NCBI RefSeq assembly: GCF_029784135.1
Contig: NC_073744.1
Span: 12,547,929 to 12,611,928, forward strand
Direction of reading: 5' to 3'
Length of the DNA stretch: 64,000 nt
Source of the DNA: Toxorhynchites rutilus septentrionalis
Lineage: Eukaryota; Arthropoda; Insecta; Diptera; Culicidae
Shown here: positions 43,479 through 55,830 of the stretch, in pieces
Layout: each line of letters opens with the position of its first letter
Numbering within the stretch: the stretch's first letter is position 1
Translations under genes and position numbers: made by a program
Notes under the pieces: model-generated
The model's input: the letters and a program-made list of their open reading frames with translations, nothing else
Told to the model about the DNA's origin: nothing
The model's database searches: none

Positions 43479-46053
43479 ACGCCTTCGACAAAAATCCATA
43501 TTTTAACCCTTTGCGGTCGTTTGTCTGCTCTCAGCCACCACAGCAAAAAAGTATGCCAATTTTGTACTTTATGCAATAACATGTCAGTTCACACTTTTTC
43601 CTAAAAGAATTTTAATGTCTAGATATAGCGAATAACCGCGAGTGCAGAGCGATAAATGATACATGAAAAATTACGTCATCATTCGGTCACCACTTGCGGA
43701 GAGCGGCGAATGGAAGAAGAGCTGAAACGAGAGAGTTTTGTTTCTCACTGGAGCGATGTTGCTAGTGAAACTTTGTGGTCTATATGAATATACACTGAAT
43801 TCTTTTTTTATGCGACTGATTCGTGGGTGCAGGAAAAAATCGTGTACTTTAGAGCAAAGAGAAGCAGAGTTGTTTCGCTCTCTTTTGTGTCATGATTTGT
43901 AGCATGCAAAAGCAAAAGAATGCCATTGCGGCAATGAGCATTGCTCTGTGTGTTCAAACAGAAAGATAAAAGGCGGATGACGCCAAACTATTTAGGTGAC
44001 ACTTGCGAACTGCATTTTGGATACTGATACGAAAGATATCATACGAATAATAGCATATATTTTTATAGAAAAACACATTGAAACATATTGTTTAGTAAAT
44101 ACTTAATTGCAGTTTACAAAAAAATTCTTGTTCATCTTTCATTTTGTCACAAGTTTTATTTATTCTGCATACAATCTCACAAAGTTATACATCACTGCTT
44201 TTTCAAGTAAAAACAATTCCGACCACAAAGGGCGAATATTATCTAAAACTTTGCCGAATATATTATATTGCTATCTTACTTTAAAAAAAAAGAATTAGAA
44301 TTAGGTTTCAAAAGAGGCATTAAAAAGTTGTTATTGGAAAAAATCTGTCGAAGTGCTCATCTTCCGATGCATGGATGCATTTTTTTAGAATAGAAAAACC
44401 AGTTTTGAGTCATTGTATGGGCTATTCATATATTTTTTTTAATTTAAAAAATGAACTTTAATTTTCATTTTTTTTTATTGAAAATTGAATCAATTTCCTA
44501 CATTTAATTCTTTTAAATTTTGTATGTCTTATAGTTGGAATTTTTTGGAAAAAAGTAAAAAAGTCTGAGCCTAAGGGCACGGGCGGAAACTTGACGTAGG
44601 ACTTTGAGGATAGTTGCTTTTGAGTTGAGTTTTTGCAACTGTTCAGAGATCCGTAAGTTCAACTCATTCAATAAACCAATGGCGACCCTTCAACGCTTCA
44701 ACGTTCAACGTTCTATCTGCTTGCCACATGTTTTCAGTTCAGCTGCACATCATTTGTTCCCAAACAGTTCGCTCGCAATCAGTTTGTATGGCGATCTCTC
44801 CACTTTTTCGAAAAGAACGACCGTTCATTCCATCTTTTTGGCGAACTAGTTCCTTCGTATCGTTCGTGAATGGTTTGTGAATCTCTGTCATAGAGTCTAA
44901 CGCGCGAATTGTTTGCAAACATCTTGTTCGTTTCTCTTCCCCCACAGCGCAAGCAGCGAGTGATATCTGAAAAACATGCATACTTTATTTGCTAAATTGA
45001 TGACTTGTTTTACTATCCTCACTGTTAACATTATAATAAAAAAAAGCTGAATAAATTTCCTATCTAACGGTTTATAGCATAACATATATCGTAATAACGA
45101 TTTTGCGTAATATGCATTTGAAATCTCTCAATTTTCGTTGCATTTTTTGTAAGGTAAATCCTAGGGTGGCAGCGAAAATGGTCATGTCCAATTACAAAAA
45201 CTGACCATGTACATTTTGTTTATTGGCCCAAAAAAATGACCTGTGCAAAATTTCAGCTCAATCGGACATGATTTAGGGGTGCCTCAAAGCGCTTAAAGTT
45301 TAGATTTTCTAATCCTCGAAAATCTTCCAAGGAGGGAGGATTTTTAGGAAATTCAGAAAATCGATTTTTTTTCGATGCCAAATGAATTAAAAATGCATAA
45401 AACGTCGAGATCTGGTGTTTTCTCGAAAAAAAAATTTTGGCCGCAAGTCGACTTTTTGGGACTTAGCCTGATGGCCAAAAAAATCAAAAACCTTGGAAGA
45501 TTTAAGTTATGAGTTCATGATCGTTCACTTAGTAGCGGACACGCAACCAATTAGGCTACGAAGACCCCCAAGACAAAAAAAACTTCGACCCTTTTCAAAA
45601 AGTAGTCTAATTTTTCTTGGAGATTAGCTCAATGACCAATGTTTTTATATCCGCAATGTTTCACCGCAGTCTGAGATGGTGCTGCCAATGGCCAGACGAG
45701 TGTTGGCATGGAATTCGTCGAATATTCGTGTATTTCATATGTTGAGATTGACTAGTTTCTGTTCGTTCACAGTGCACGTGGTAAACGTATTCAAGAAACA
45801 AAATATCGAAATATCGGAATCACTTGTGCTAGGGTACATCCGGAATCGTTTGTGTCATCTGCAGAGTTTGAAATAATGCTATCTCAGTTCTTATCAGGTG
45901 GAAATACTACTTTGTTTGTGTTGTCCAATGTTTAGTCTGTAAATAAACATATATTTGAAAGAAATTCGTTGACAAATCAGTAAAAATATCATTTGCGAAA
46001 CTTTCTGTTCTGCATCCAATTAATGCTAAAAAAAACTCAATTTATTTTTCCAG
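43479..46053. other. Gap between tail blocks, non-coding
   Basis: No FLYWCH, BEN or transposase recognised. Around 44350 the phrase GTGCTCATCTTCCGATG, and around 45660-45720 the phrase CAGTCTGAGATGGTGCTGCC, also occur in the 53952-56095 element, so this region holds another, broken copy of that family. Confidence 0.5.
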
Positions 46054-46355
46054 GCGCCACGCAAAACAGCTATCATTTCGAAAGTTCCTCCAGTGGCGCG
46101 CGCCAACTGATCTACAACGAGCACGTGTTTCACAAGAACACATCCGCCAGAGGGCACACCTACTGGCGCTGTGCGTACGCGACTCGACTCAAGTGTAGAG
46201 CAACCGTTGTGACGGACGCCAATGGGGGCATCCGGGTAAAGAACTCAGCCCACAACCACGTTCCGATGCGTCGACTGCTATACGGAATGGGCGTGAATCG
46301 CAAACGGAAGCTCAAAAAAGAGACGATGTTTGAATTTTTTCGGAAGAGTGAATGA
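46054..46355 (+). CDS. mod(mdg4): mod(mdg4) alternative tail 15 (FLYWCH)
   Basis: Acceptor TATTTTTCCAG; G-ATQNSYHFESSSSG. FLYWCH: ARQLIYNEHVF, HTYWRCAYATRLKCRATV, AHNHVPMR. Basic end (NRKRKLKKE). 100 residues. GAAATAAA near 46466. Opens the second block of tails. Confidence 0.9.
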
Positions 46356-46575
46356 GCAAATGGAAACACGAGATAGTTTGTGCAAACATGGTTCCGAATC
46401 TGACAAATTTCGTCAAGGTTTTGCTTTTTTTCTTGAATTTTGAAACTGAAACAGCTTCAGAAGTGAAATAAAAATTATGGGCTTACCACATCCAATACAA
46501 AAGCGCTCCGTTTTATTGCCTCTTCACTTGAAGAAGTTCTAAAAGTTTATTTTGGCCTTTTGTCCTGTTTTCTAG

Positions 46576-46886
46576 CCATTTTTATCGCCATCAGTACACA
46601 GCAGCAGTTGCTGAAGCTGCGGGACAAGATCTATCGTAAAACCGTCGGCCGGGCTTACAGGAGTTACTTCAGCTGTATTGAGTACAACTGTCCGGGGGAG
46701 GTTATGTTCAGTGAGCTGAAAGGTGGTCAGATTAGGATAATGTCCGAACACTTCACGGACTGTACGTCGGATTACTACAAGAACAGACCGCCGCAGTTTA
46801 TGAATCAGTTGACGGAAAGTGAACTAACGCGATTGGAGGAAACGTTAAAAGCGGAGAACTTCAGTGCATGCTTCAATGAGAAATAA
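46576..46886 (+). CDS. mod(mdg4): mod(mdg4) alternative tail 16 (degenerate FLYWCH)
   Basis: Acceptor CCTGTTTTCTAG; A-IFIAISTQQQLLKL. The FLYWCH pattern is recognisable but altered: RDKIYRK for the Y strand, SYFSCIEYNCPGEV with Phe where the family has Trp, and SEHFTDC where the family has H-x-H, so the last ligand may be Cys. 103 residues ending NFSACFNEK. The stop codon is inside AAATAAACG, an AATAAA overlap. Could be a C2HC variant or a finger losing metal binding; the frame is intact, which argues for use. Confidence 0.72.
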
Positions 46887-47640
46887 ACGCTGGACACGTG
46901 ATGATCTTGACAATTTAGTAGTGAAATATTATAATTATACTAACCAACTTCCTCAAAATATGGCTGAAAGTTCCGGATCCAAATTCTTGTTTCTAGACGT
47001 CTTTTGGTTTCACATTCTTTATTTAAATTGCAGTCCAATGGTTGAAGCATTCTCACTCCCGCCGATTATATCATTTTTAAATAATGAACATTAATCACAA
47101 TTTTTCAAAACAATTATTTCCATACAGCTACAAATGTGACAAAGATCGGAAGGCAGCAATGTATTTATAACATTCCACAATTGATTATCATATAATGTTA
47201 TCAACCAATTCTTCCAACAGAACTTTCAAAAGTAATAGAAATAGGAATAGGAATAAGAATAGGAATAGGAATATGAAAAGGAATAGAAATAGAAATAGGA
47301 ATAGGAATAGCAATATAATTATTAATTATTAGTAATAGCAAGCTATGCCAGTAACACCGGCTGAGTGTATTCTATGGCTTACCTTCCCTACTGACACAAT
47401 CCTAAATTCCCGAGACATTTATGAGCGGTCGTAGAGTTCTCTCTATCTCTCTTAAGTTAATGTCGAATTAACATTTCTTAACTGTTGGAGAAAACATGCC
47501 TTCCTCTAAGAGATATTTCTAATCATCAGCAACGGATGGATGATAGTTTTTAACTTAACAGTTCTGAAGTCGTACCACCTCCGATATTGTGCAACTTGAG
47601 GGTTAGTTCCGATATTAACTTTTTTACACATTTGTTTTAG
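46887..47640. other. Non-coding stretch with a hexanucleotide repeat
   Basis: Contains an (AATAGG)n-like imperfect array at 47228-47318. No other element recognised. Confidence 0.5.
47228..47318. repeat. Imperfect hexanucleotide microsatellite, ATAGGA unit
   Basis: About fifteen tandem variants of GGAATA/GAAATA run without interruption. Confidence 0.85.
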
Positions 47641-47741
47641 ATAACAACACAATCCTTCAGCAGACGGAGAATGACGTTTTCACTGCAGTCGGACTGTCCA
47701 CAAAAGTCAACGTTGATGCTCCGCACAAATGTGTCCATTAG
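47641..47741 (+). CDS. mod(mdg4): mod(mdg4) candidate alternative tail 17 (short, no known domain)
   Basis: A good acceptor (TTTTTTACACATTTGTTTTAG) is followed by an open frame in the tail phase: D-NNTILQQTENDVFTAVG, ending HKCVH at TAG, 33 residues. AATAAA lies about 50 bases downstream, as for the other tails. It has no FLYWCH. With only 33 codons, chance opening is possible, but the acceptor, phase, stop, poly(A) order and position between tails 16 and 18 all match. Confidence 0.45.
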
Positions 47742-47894
47742 TCAAATATAACTTTTGTTTTTGTTTTGTTGTTACATGGTTATGTTACCTAATAAAGTGC
47801 CTTTTCAATGGAGAAGTCTTGGGGAAAAAATCCTACTTGCCTCAGAAGTTTCAAACATGACTTTTGATTCTAACCTTGCGCTTTATCACTTCAG

Positions 47895-48187
47895 GTTGCG
47901 TGCTGAGTGCTGACAATCCGGAATGTGTAGTGAGCAACAGTGGCACTATCCAGTTACGCTACCAGGGACATCTGTTCAACAAACATATGACCCGTGGGAA
48001 CAAAGTGTACTGGCGGTGCTCTCAGCATCAGGTGTACAAATGCAGAGCCCGAATCAAAACTAGCGGAACAGAAACGGCGATTTGCAACGATCAACACAAC
48101 CATGCCGTTGTGGATACCCCACGAACCTATGGTTCGCTGAAACGCTTGAAAGAGAAGTTAGCTCAAACAAAATCACGTTCGCAATAA
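47895..48187 (+). CDS. mod(mdg4): mod(mdg4) alternative tail 18 (FLYWCH)
   Basis: Acceptor TTATCACTTCAG; G-CVLSADNPECVV. FLYWCH: SNSGTIQLRYQGHLF, KVYWRCSQHQVYKCRAR, QHNHAVV. Basic C-terminus (LKRLKEKLAQTKSRSQ). 97 residues. The stop is embedded in CAATAAAC, giving the AATAAA itself. Confidence 0.9.
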
Positions 48188-48329
48188 ACTTTCTGATGTG
48201 TGACGGACTTGAAGGCTCGGGTGTTGTCTTTACTTTACCGTTATTACGATTGCTTCTTAGTGTGTAACGCGGTGTGAGTATAATGAATGTAATCGGGGGC
48301 TTCCCTTTCTCTGGTTGATTTTTTCGCAG

Positions 48330-48547
48330 ATTATGTAAAATATGTGATCGGATTTCGGGGCAGCCGCAAGCTGAAGGTGGGCGATTACAGCTTCACCAAG
48401 AACAAGGAGTGTCAGAACAAGACGTACTGGTCTTGTGCTCGGGCTGGAATGCACAAGTGCAAAGCACGCGTTCTAACCTACACGCTGAACAGTGGAGAGC
48501 AGAATCTCGAAGTGCGATACCCGACACATAATCATGATCCGTTTTGA
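48330..48547 (+). CDS. mod(mdg4): mod(mdg4) alternative tail 19 (FLYWCH, minimal)
   Basis: Acceptor TTTTTTCGCAG; D-YVKYVIGFRGSRKLKVG. The whole tail (72 residues) is the finger: GDYSFTKNKECQ, TYWSCARAGMHKCKAR, THNHDPF then stop. The smallest FLYWCH tail here. No close AATAAA; the next A-rich signal precedes the Jockey-like element near 48846. Confidence 0.88.
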
Positions 48548-48849
48548 ACTAGATTTAAGTGACATGTTATTCTGTAAAAGTTTATGGTCATGTTCTTGTA
48601 AAGGCGTGCATGTCGTGCAGGTAAGAGTATGTGGTCTGCTTTCTGAATTATCGAGCTTATTGTCGAGTATCGTTACCTGAAACAGAGCATGTATTTATGA
48701 ATGATAAATTTTCGGTTTCAGCAAAGATGCAGCTAGACATCCTGTTGTGAATGCACTTGATACAGTCACGATTCGTAATAGCTTGCAGGCTACCGCAATA
48801 TCGATTCTTTAGTACACAAACAGTGAGATTTTATCTTAGCAAAAAAAAA

Positions 48850-51550
48850 TAAACAAATTTTATGAAAAAAGTAGATTTGGCTTTTCGCGTATCAATTTCT
48901 GTGACAAACAGTATCAACGTAGCTATTGTTACCGAGACGCATCTTAAACCGAATATTAACCTTCGAGTTCTGAATTATGGTCTATCGAGAAATGATCGTA
49001 CTGGTTCTGGTGGAGGAGGTGTTGGCTTAGCCATCAGAAATAACATCAGATATCGACTTTTGCCGTGCCTGAAACTCAACATCATCGAAGCTATAGGGGT
49101 GGAAATCACAACATCGATTGGGCCTATTATCGTGATTGCGGTCTAGTATCCCAAACAGACGTCAATCAGAGATGGGTCGGCGTTGCTCCTTAAAAATGAT
49201 ATCATCAAGCTAACACGAAGGCAGTCGAATCCTATTGCCCGTAACGAGTTGAGTTCGGATTACTTTCCAATGCTGGTTGAATTGGGAGTGGATGTCGTAG
49301 TCAGCAGGCCACAATGTAGGCGGGACCATTATCATGCAGTTCAAATTGGGTGGAATTCCAGTCGACAACAACATCGATCTCGATCAGCCTCTCGAATCTC
49401 CCGAAGATACCGAAGCAACAGTCAGCTCTATTGAATCTGCAGTTATTGAGACTCGCCAGAACCTTATCCCAGAAACAATTCAGGTGAGTGACTCTGTTCA
49501 AATTGATTCCATTACTAAACATTTGATTAGACTTCGGAACCCCTATCGAAGGCAGTACCAACGTAAACCGATATTCGTACTGTACTGGTATTCGAGAGAG
49601 GAAACGACAGTATAATCAATTAACCAAGGTTATCCAGGCCAGAATGATTGATCTCCGTAACAAACAAAAAATGCAAAAGATATTAGTAGACTACCGAACA
49701 ACTCCAAGACATCTGATAATTCAGAACGATTAATAACCTGCCGAAAAGGCTAATGCAATTGGCAACCATTTCGCTAGTTCACACAATTTTGACCGGAACA
49801 TTACAGGTCCATTTGAAGCTTCGATGAATGATACTGTAAGGGCTATTGACAATATCCACTCTGCACCTCAAGAGAATGAAATCATCTCGACTGAAGAGGT
49901 TATCTCGGTTATACGCTCGTTGAAGAATATGAAGACCCCGGCTTCGATAGTATATTTAACATTGAGTTGAAACATCTCAGTAACAACTTATATGAAAGTA
50001 TGGCTTCTGTTTTCAACAGATGTCTATCACTTGGCTACTTCCCCTCGAGTTGGAAGTTGTCAAAAGTGATCCCGATACTAAAACCCGGAAAAGATTCTTC
50101 TTCAAAAAGCTATCGACCAATTAGCCTCCTCCCAGCATGTTTCGAAGATATTCGAAGAAAAAAATATATTACCGCGCATTCTTGCTTCTGCAGATGAGCA
50201 CAATATATTTTTGAATGAGCAGTTTGGATTCCGAAAAGGCCACTCTAACATTCACCAGCTTGTAGGGTATACAACAAAACCAGACGAAACAAGTCAGTTT
50301 CAGAATCATCTGCCATGGCACTTCTTGATGTTGAAAAAGCATTCGATAATGTTTGGCATAATGGTCTCATTTACAAGCTTAAGAACTTTGGTTTTCCTAC
50401 GTACTTGATAAAAATTATCATAAATTATCTTTCTGATACAGCGTTCAATGTTTGTATAAACAATATTTCATCAGAGAAATTCATTGTGAATGCAGGTGTT
50501 CCTCAAGGATCCATCTTGAGACCAATTCTTTTTAATAATCTACACTTCAGATATTCCCGCACTCCCATCTGATGGGAAACTATCATTATTTACAGATGAC
50601 ACTGCCATCATTTACAAGGGCAGAACTAAGATCTAATCATCAAAGAGGATTAGACGCTTTGTCTGGATATTTCAATAATTGGAACATATGCGTAAATGCA
50701 GCAAAAACACAAGAACACTCCAAAGCTTGTTCCTCCTCAAAATATGACAGTCTCAATGGCAATAGTATTGAATGGTCTTCGGAAGTAGTATATGTGGGTC
50801 TAACTATCGATCGAAAGCTTATCTGCAGAGCACACATTGACAAAACAGACACAAGATGCAACGTTTTAATCAGATCATTGTATTCCCTGATCAATAGATA
50901 CTCTCGATTATCTCTAACAAATAAACTTGCAGTATACAAAAAACAAGCAATATTTCCAGTTATCGCATATGCGATGCCCGTTTGGGAGTGCTGTGCTCCA
51001 ACACACAAATTAAAACTTCAACGCATACAAAACAAAATTCTTCGTACGGTTCTAAACTCTCCTCCCTGAACACGAAATTCGGAGATTCATCAGCTGGTCG
51101 GGATTAAAACCTAGGATGAGACTGTCAATAATAATTTTATGAAACTTGAACAGAGTTGCGCTCTCTCAATACACGGAATAATACAAAATCTGTATGATTA
51201 CGCTACCTGACTTTCTAGTCGTTACCATTCAAAGTAACGGCTTTGAATTAGGGTAGATATATTTATTTCCAGGTGAATAATAATTTAAGTTGGGACAATG
51301 TAAATAATTTGGGGAGGGTATTTTATAAGTTAGATTTAGGTATAGAAAAAATATAACAAAAAAACTAGAAAAGTTTAGGCATGATTTTACAATAGGAATA
51401 TGAAACAATCGGATAACGTGTATGATAAACATCATTACAGAACTTGACAATGCAACTTAAAGATGTAGAACCCTAGGTTGATCACTTGAAATGTAGTATT
51501 ATATTATAATGTAAACCAAATTAAGAAATAAAAAGAATTTAAGTCAAAAA
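48850..51550 (+). mobile_element. Jockey-type non-LTR retrotransposon, 5'-truncated and frameshifted
   Basis: An endonuclease fragment (NVAIVTETHLKPN, SGGGGVGLAIRNN) is followed by reverse transcriptase blocks in order: PSSWKLSKVIPILKPGKD, SYRPISLLP, NEQFGFRKGHS, ALLDVEKAFDNVWH, AGVPQGSILRPILF and FTDDTA (catalytic Asp pair), then NICVNAAKTQ and FPVIAYAMPVW. Reading needs several frame changes, so it is dead. It ends near an A-rich AATAAAAAGAATTTAAGTC tail about 51525-51550. It separates tails 19 and 20. Confidence 0.88.
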
Positions 51551-51635
51551 AAGTATCAATTTCTCAAATTCGGTTCGAATATGTGAATCTTCCAACATTC
51601 ATTTCCACTAACGACCTGTTCAACTTGTGTTTCAG

Positions 51636-51901
51636 AGATCTATTTCACCAAATCCAGCCGAGGCCGACCTGCCATCATTATCGACGGCATCAAATACCTG
51701 TTTATGTCGGAGAACCACAAGCGAATCGTGTGGCGTTGCTCGTCGATGGCGACCAGCAAGTTGAAGTGTCCGGCGCGAATACTCCAGTACAAAAATCCCG
51801 AGCGTTTCGTCATCCATCGGGAGAAACACGTGCATGCGCCCCTCAAGCGACACAAGGTGGCATTCATAGCTCAGGAGATGTTCTCGGTGATGTCACAGTG
51901 A
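51636..51901 (+). CDS. mod(mdg4): mod(mdg4) alternative tail 20 (FLYWCH)
   Basis: Acceptor CTTGTGTTTCAG; G plus AG gives Glu, then IYFTKSSRGRPAIIIDG. FLYWCH: IKYLFMSENHKRIVWRCSS, KLKCPARIL, KHVHAPLK. 88 residues ending EMFSVMSQ. GAATAAAT about 15 bases after the stop. First tail of the third block. Confidence 0.88.
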
Positions 51902-52025
51902 ATGTATTTCTGGAGAATAAATTCGTTGCAACTTGTACTCGGTTGAATTGTTTTACTCTAACTTATCTGCCGCGAGTCCCGGTCCACTACTCATCATCTT
52001 GTAACGTTTTGCCTCTCTTTTCTAG

Positions 52026-52348
52026 AATACTGTGTAACGAATAGCAACGGTAAGGTACTGAACTATCGCAGCAGTCAGAAAGGACGCTTGCAGCTGTCCT
52101 GTGATGGGTTTTTCTATGTGAAGGAGAAAACTGTTAAGATGAAGGAATACTGGCGCTGTATCTACTACACGACCAAGATAAAATGCCACGGCCGACTGCA
52201 TACCCTGAAGGGCGAAATTCAGCACACAACCCCACACAACCATCACGCTGGTGTTTTCAAACGGGCCGACTATAGTCGATTATCGGAAATTCTCATCAAA
52301 CCGGAACAGAAATCACAAAATTCACACAATATCGAGAATGTAGCCTAA
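52026..52348 (+). CDS. mod(mdg4): mod(mdg4) alternative tail 21 (FLYWCH)
   Basis: Acceptor CCTCTCTTTTCTAG; E-YCVTNSNGKVLNY. FLYWCH: RSSQKGRLQLSCDGFFYV, EYWRCIYYTTKIKCHGRL, HNHHAGV. 107 residues with a polar end. AAATAAAT about 15 bases after the stop. Confidence 0.9.
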
Positions 52349-52484
52349 GTTGTCTGATCGCTAAAATAAATTTTACACACTGGGAAAATTTTCTACTCTG
52401 CTAATTACGGAAGTTTTCTCAGCCAATGTTGAATCTTGCACCGAATAATGTTGTTGTTTTGTATTATTTTCCACTTTTTTTTAG

Positions 52485-52813
52485 ACTCCCCAACTCCAGT
52501 GGCGATTGTCGAAATGATCCAAACGCCAATGATTCAATTCACCAAAACGCAGCGTGGTCGGATTATGCTCATCTACGAAGGCTACAAGTATGTGGAAAAT
52601 CGACAGAGCAATAAAAATGTGTTCTGGCGGTGTTCGAAGTACGTGAAATTCGGTTGTCGGGCAACGTGTGTGACGTCGAAAAACCCCAACGAGTATCCTA
52701 TCCGGGTGGCCGGTAGTGCCCACTCGCACGGTCCCGAGAAACTCAGCTCTATGCCGCCTCCGCTTTCGCTCGTTGGCGAAGATGTCAAATACCGGATCAC
52801 ACATATGAATTAG
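52485..52813 (+). CDS. mod(mdg4): mod(mdg4) alternative tail 22 (FLYWCH)
   Basis: Acceptor CACTTTTTTTTAG; D-SPTPVAIVEMIQT. FLYWCH: FTKTQRGRIMLIYEGYKYV, VFWRCSKYVKFGCRATCV, SAHSHGPEK. 109 residues. CAATAAAA about 65 bases after the stop. Shares the QRG...L.Y.GY.Y pattern with tails 23, 24, 25 and 27. Confidence 0.9.
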
Positions 52814-53000
52814 ATTTTTTTTAGGTTAAAGACAAGTATTTCATGATTTAGAATCTCAGATTTCTATAATTGGAATCAATAAAATTAATTCTTTAAATGT
52901 AGATTCTATTTTCCGTGGAAAGCTGTTCGTTTGTTCTCCAAATCAATCCTCGATTCGATTACTAATATCGCTTTTTCTCTCCCCCTCCCCTTTAATTCAG

Positions 53001-53299
53001 CATCGATCAATCACGAAATACACCATTTTATGATACCACAGGCCAAGATGGAAGTGGCCATGTTTGGACGGTCACAGCGTGGCGCCAAGAAGCTAATGTA
53101 CAACGGATTCGAGTACGTGAAAGATCGAGATTTCACCGACTCGACCAATTGGCGTTGCTCTCTGTTCAAGCGGAGAAAATGTCGAGCCCGTGCCATTACC
53201 AAGGAGTTCAAGGGAGTCACGTACGTGCGGCTTACGAACGATGGCCACTGCCACGACGTGTGGGAGTACAGAAAGTCCCACCAGACGAGTATCATGTGA
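53001..53299 (+). CDS. mod(mdg4): mod(mdg4) alternative tail 23 (FLYWCH)
   Basis: Acceptor [72 protein letters not shown], then [12 protein letters not shown] with ligand pair H-C-H. 99 residues. CAATAAAA about 65 bases after the stop. Confidence 0.9.
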
Positions 53300-53481
53300 G
53301 CACTCACGCGCACACACACACGCGCGAATTTGGCGCAAAAATTTATTTCCGTTGCTATTTTTCAATAAAACTGTTATTTACCAACAGATGTTTCGATTGT
53401 TCAAAATGTTCTAGCTGTGCATCCCGATTTCGATGCTTCATTTTATTTCATTTTATTGATAGCATTTTTATTTGCTTCCAG

Positions 53482-53729
53482 GTGAGAGTAAATACCGTGT
53501 TGCCAAATTTGGATGCACCCAGCGGGGTCATTTAATGTTACTATGGAACGGATATGGCTTCATCAAGGATCGTCAATCGGGAAAAAGTTGGAACTGGAAG
53601 TGCTCCCTGTTTCGTAGGTTGAAGTGTCGCGCTAGAGCCATCACCAGGAAAGTAGACGGCGTGATTATGGTCAAAATTACGCAAGCGCTTCATACACATG
53701 ATCGTTCCGAGTATAGGTTCGATATGTAA
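53482..53729 (+). CDS. mod(mdg4): mod(mdg4) alternative tail 24 (FLYWCH)
   Basis: Acceptor [84 protein letters not shown]. 82 residues. Strongly similar to tail 23 ([14 protein letters not shown] and a common H.HD..EYR end), so a recent tandem duplicate. No canonical AATAAA within 60 bases of the stop. Confidence 0.9.
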
Positions 53730-54775
53730 GCCGTAGGGTAAAAACAACAATGACTTTTATTCTAAAATTATAACTTATACCAAAAAAGAGGACGCTTCAA
53801 CGCATTCTGATCAATTCTATCAAAAATTGAATATGTCTAAATAGGTTTGTCAAGGCCTCAACCATGAATTCTTTCTGGATCCAGCTGGCCCTTCAGTGAG
53901 GTAAACTTCATCAAATCATTTAATAAAAAATGCAAGCTCAACTCAGTATATTCAGTATAGACTAATTTCATGCCAACTCGTTTTAAGAGTTGGCAGCACC
54001 AGTGAAACGTTGTGGTTGTAACGACATTTGTCATTTAAGCAAATTTGCATACTTGAATTCTTCAAAAAAAATTGACCACTTTTTGAAAAAAGCCAAAAAA
54101 TTTTTTCTTGATTTAAAAAATAATTCTAACTAAAAAACTATAATGCCTACCAAATTTTGATCGAAGGATGAAACGTAGGAAATTGTTTGAATCTTCACAA
54201 AAAATACCAAAATGAAAAAAAAATATTCGCTGAAAAAAAATATTTTAAAAATTAAAATTTATTTTTCTCAAAAACGTTTTTTTAGATACTCATAAAAAAT
54301 TAACGTTTTTTTAGATACTCTTAAAATTTTTTTAGATACTCTTAACATTTTCAACGAGTCGTCCATACCACGGAAGATGGGCACTTTTGCAGGGAAAAAG
54401 TTTTTCCAGCAGCAAATGTTTCATGTATTCGTTGAAAAAATTATGAAACAAAGCTACTAAACGACACCATAATATCGCAGCAGAGTGCGAATCCGACGGA
54501 GACGTGACAAAAAGTCCGAGAAACGAGTGCAACCTCGCACAGGTACTGGAACTATAGCTATCACTGCAACAACACTTCGGCCTCTGCTCACGGTCGCCAT
54601 GAAACAAGCCCCAAAAAGGATGGTTCGTCGTCCGTGGATTCTTTCTTTCAATCAAATACACACGATTGCAGCTTGCGTGTGCACTCACACTACTTGCTGC
54701 TGTATAATATTTCTCTTAAATACTAGCCCTAAAACTCTAAACCGCTAGGCGTGGCTTATACATTGAAAAATGAAC

Positions 54776-54782
<7 letters not shown>

Positions 54783-54820
<38 letters not shown>
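54783..54820. repeat. (GA)n microsatellite
   Basis: About nineteen uninterrupted AG dinucleotides. Confidence 0.95.
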
Positions 54821-54827
<7 letters not shown>

Positions 54828-55264
54828 AGCGTGGTTCTGATTGCTTACTGGGGCATGTTAAAAATACTTTTCCGCTCTGCTTTGCGCCAAGCAGGGAAAG
54901 TAATAAAGAGACATTCGAGCTGGGTGACTAATATTGTATATTATGGTTGTTTATCCGTGTTTTATTATTTTAGGTCAGTGAAGTGCACTTGGAGGAATGG
55001 AAATTTATGATGTAGAACAATAATGTGTGGGAAGGGGAAATTGTGCTAAGGGATAATGACTTTTCCCGTTACAATTACAACTAATCCTAATTTTGTTTAA
55101 TGTCAGGATAACGATATAGTGTATTCGACAAAGTTTTAGATATTATTAAAATATGAACTTTCGTCGAAGACCAACATGTGAATCACGATAATTTTTACAT
55201 AAAATGTTACGAGTTATACATTAATAGTATTTTTCAAGGAAAACATGAGAGTGTTGTCAGAAAA

Positions 55265-55830
55265 ACCTTTTCCCTGTAAAGGTGCTCATCTTCCGATGTA
55301 TTGGTAATTTGTTGGAAATCGTAAGGGTTATTTATATCTATTTTTCAGAATTTTAAAAACAAATGTTTTCGAAAAAAATAAATATCATTTTAAAAAAAAA
55401 TTTTTTTTTCAATGAAATTTGATGAAATGAATTCAAAAAAAAGAATTCAATGAAAGAATTCAAAATTCAATGAAAACCTAAATAAGTTCCTACATTTTAT
55501 CCTTTGACCAACATTTTATAGATTACAGTTCTTAAATTGAGATTTTTCGAAAAAAAATTGAAAAAATCTCAAAATTAAAAATAAAACTCACAAAATCTAT
55601 CAGACCTAATTTTAGTCAAAGAATGAAATGTAGGAAATTATTTATGTATGCACTGAAAATATCAAACAAATTTTTGGAAAAAAAAATCATTGAAAAAAAA
55701 TATATGAAAATTAAGATTCATTTTTCTCCAAAACATATTTTCTAAAAATTCTCAAAAAATTTATATGAATAGCCCTTACAATTTTCATCAAGTTGTCCAT
55801 ATATCGGGAGATAGGCACTTTTACAGGGAA
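55265..55830. repeat. Long imperfect palindrome inside the TIR element
   Basis: TTTTCCCTGTAAAGGTGC near 55268 and its inverse GCACTTTTACAGGGAAAA near 55815, with TAAGGGTTATTTATAT near 55322 paired to ATATGAATAGCCCTTA near 55762, around an AT-rich centre. The RNA would fold into a hairpin of more than 500 bases. Confidence 0.6.

Noticed and set aside
54332..54748. Overlapping frames on both strands around 54.5 kb
   Set aside because: Composition is low-complexity (Arg/Thr-rich or Ser-rich), no domain, and the region lies inside an inverted-repeat element.
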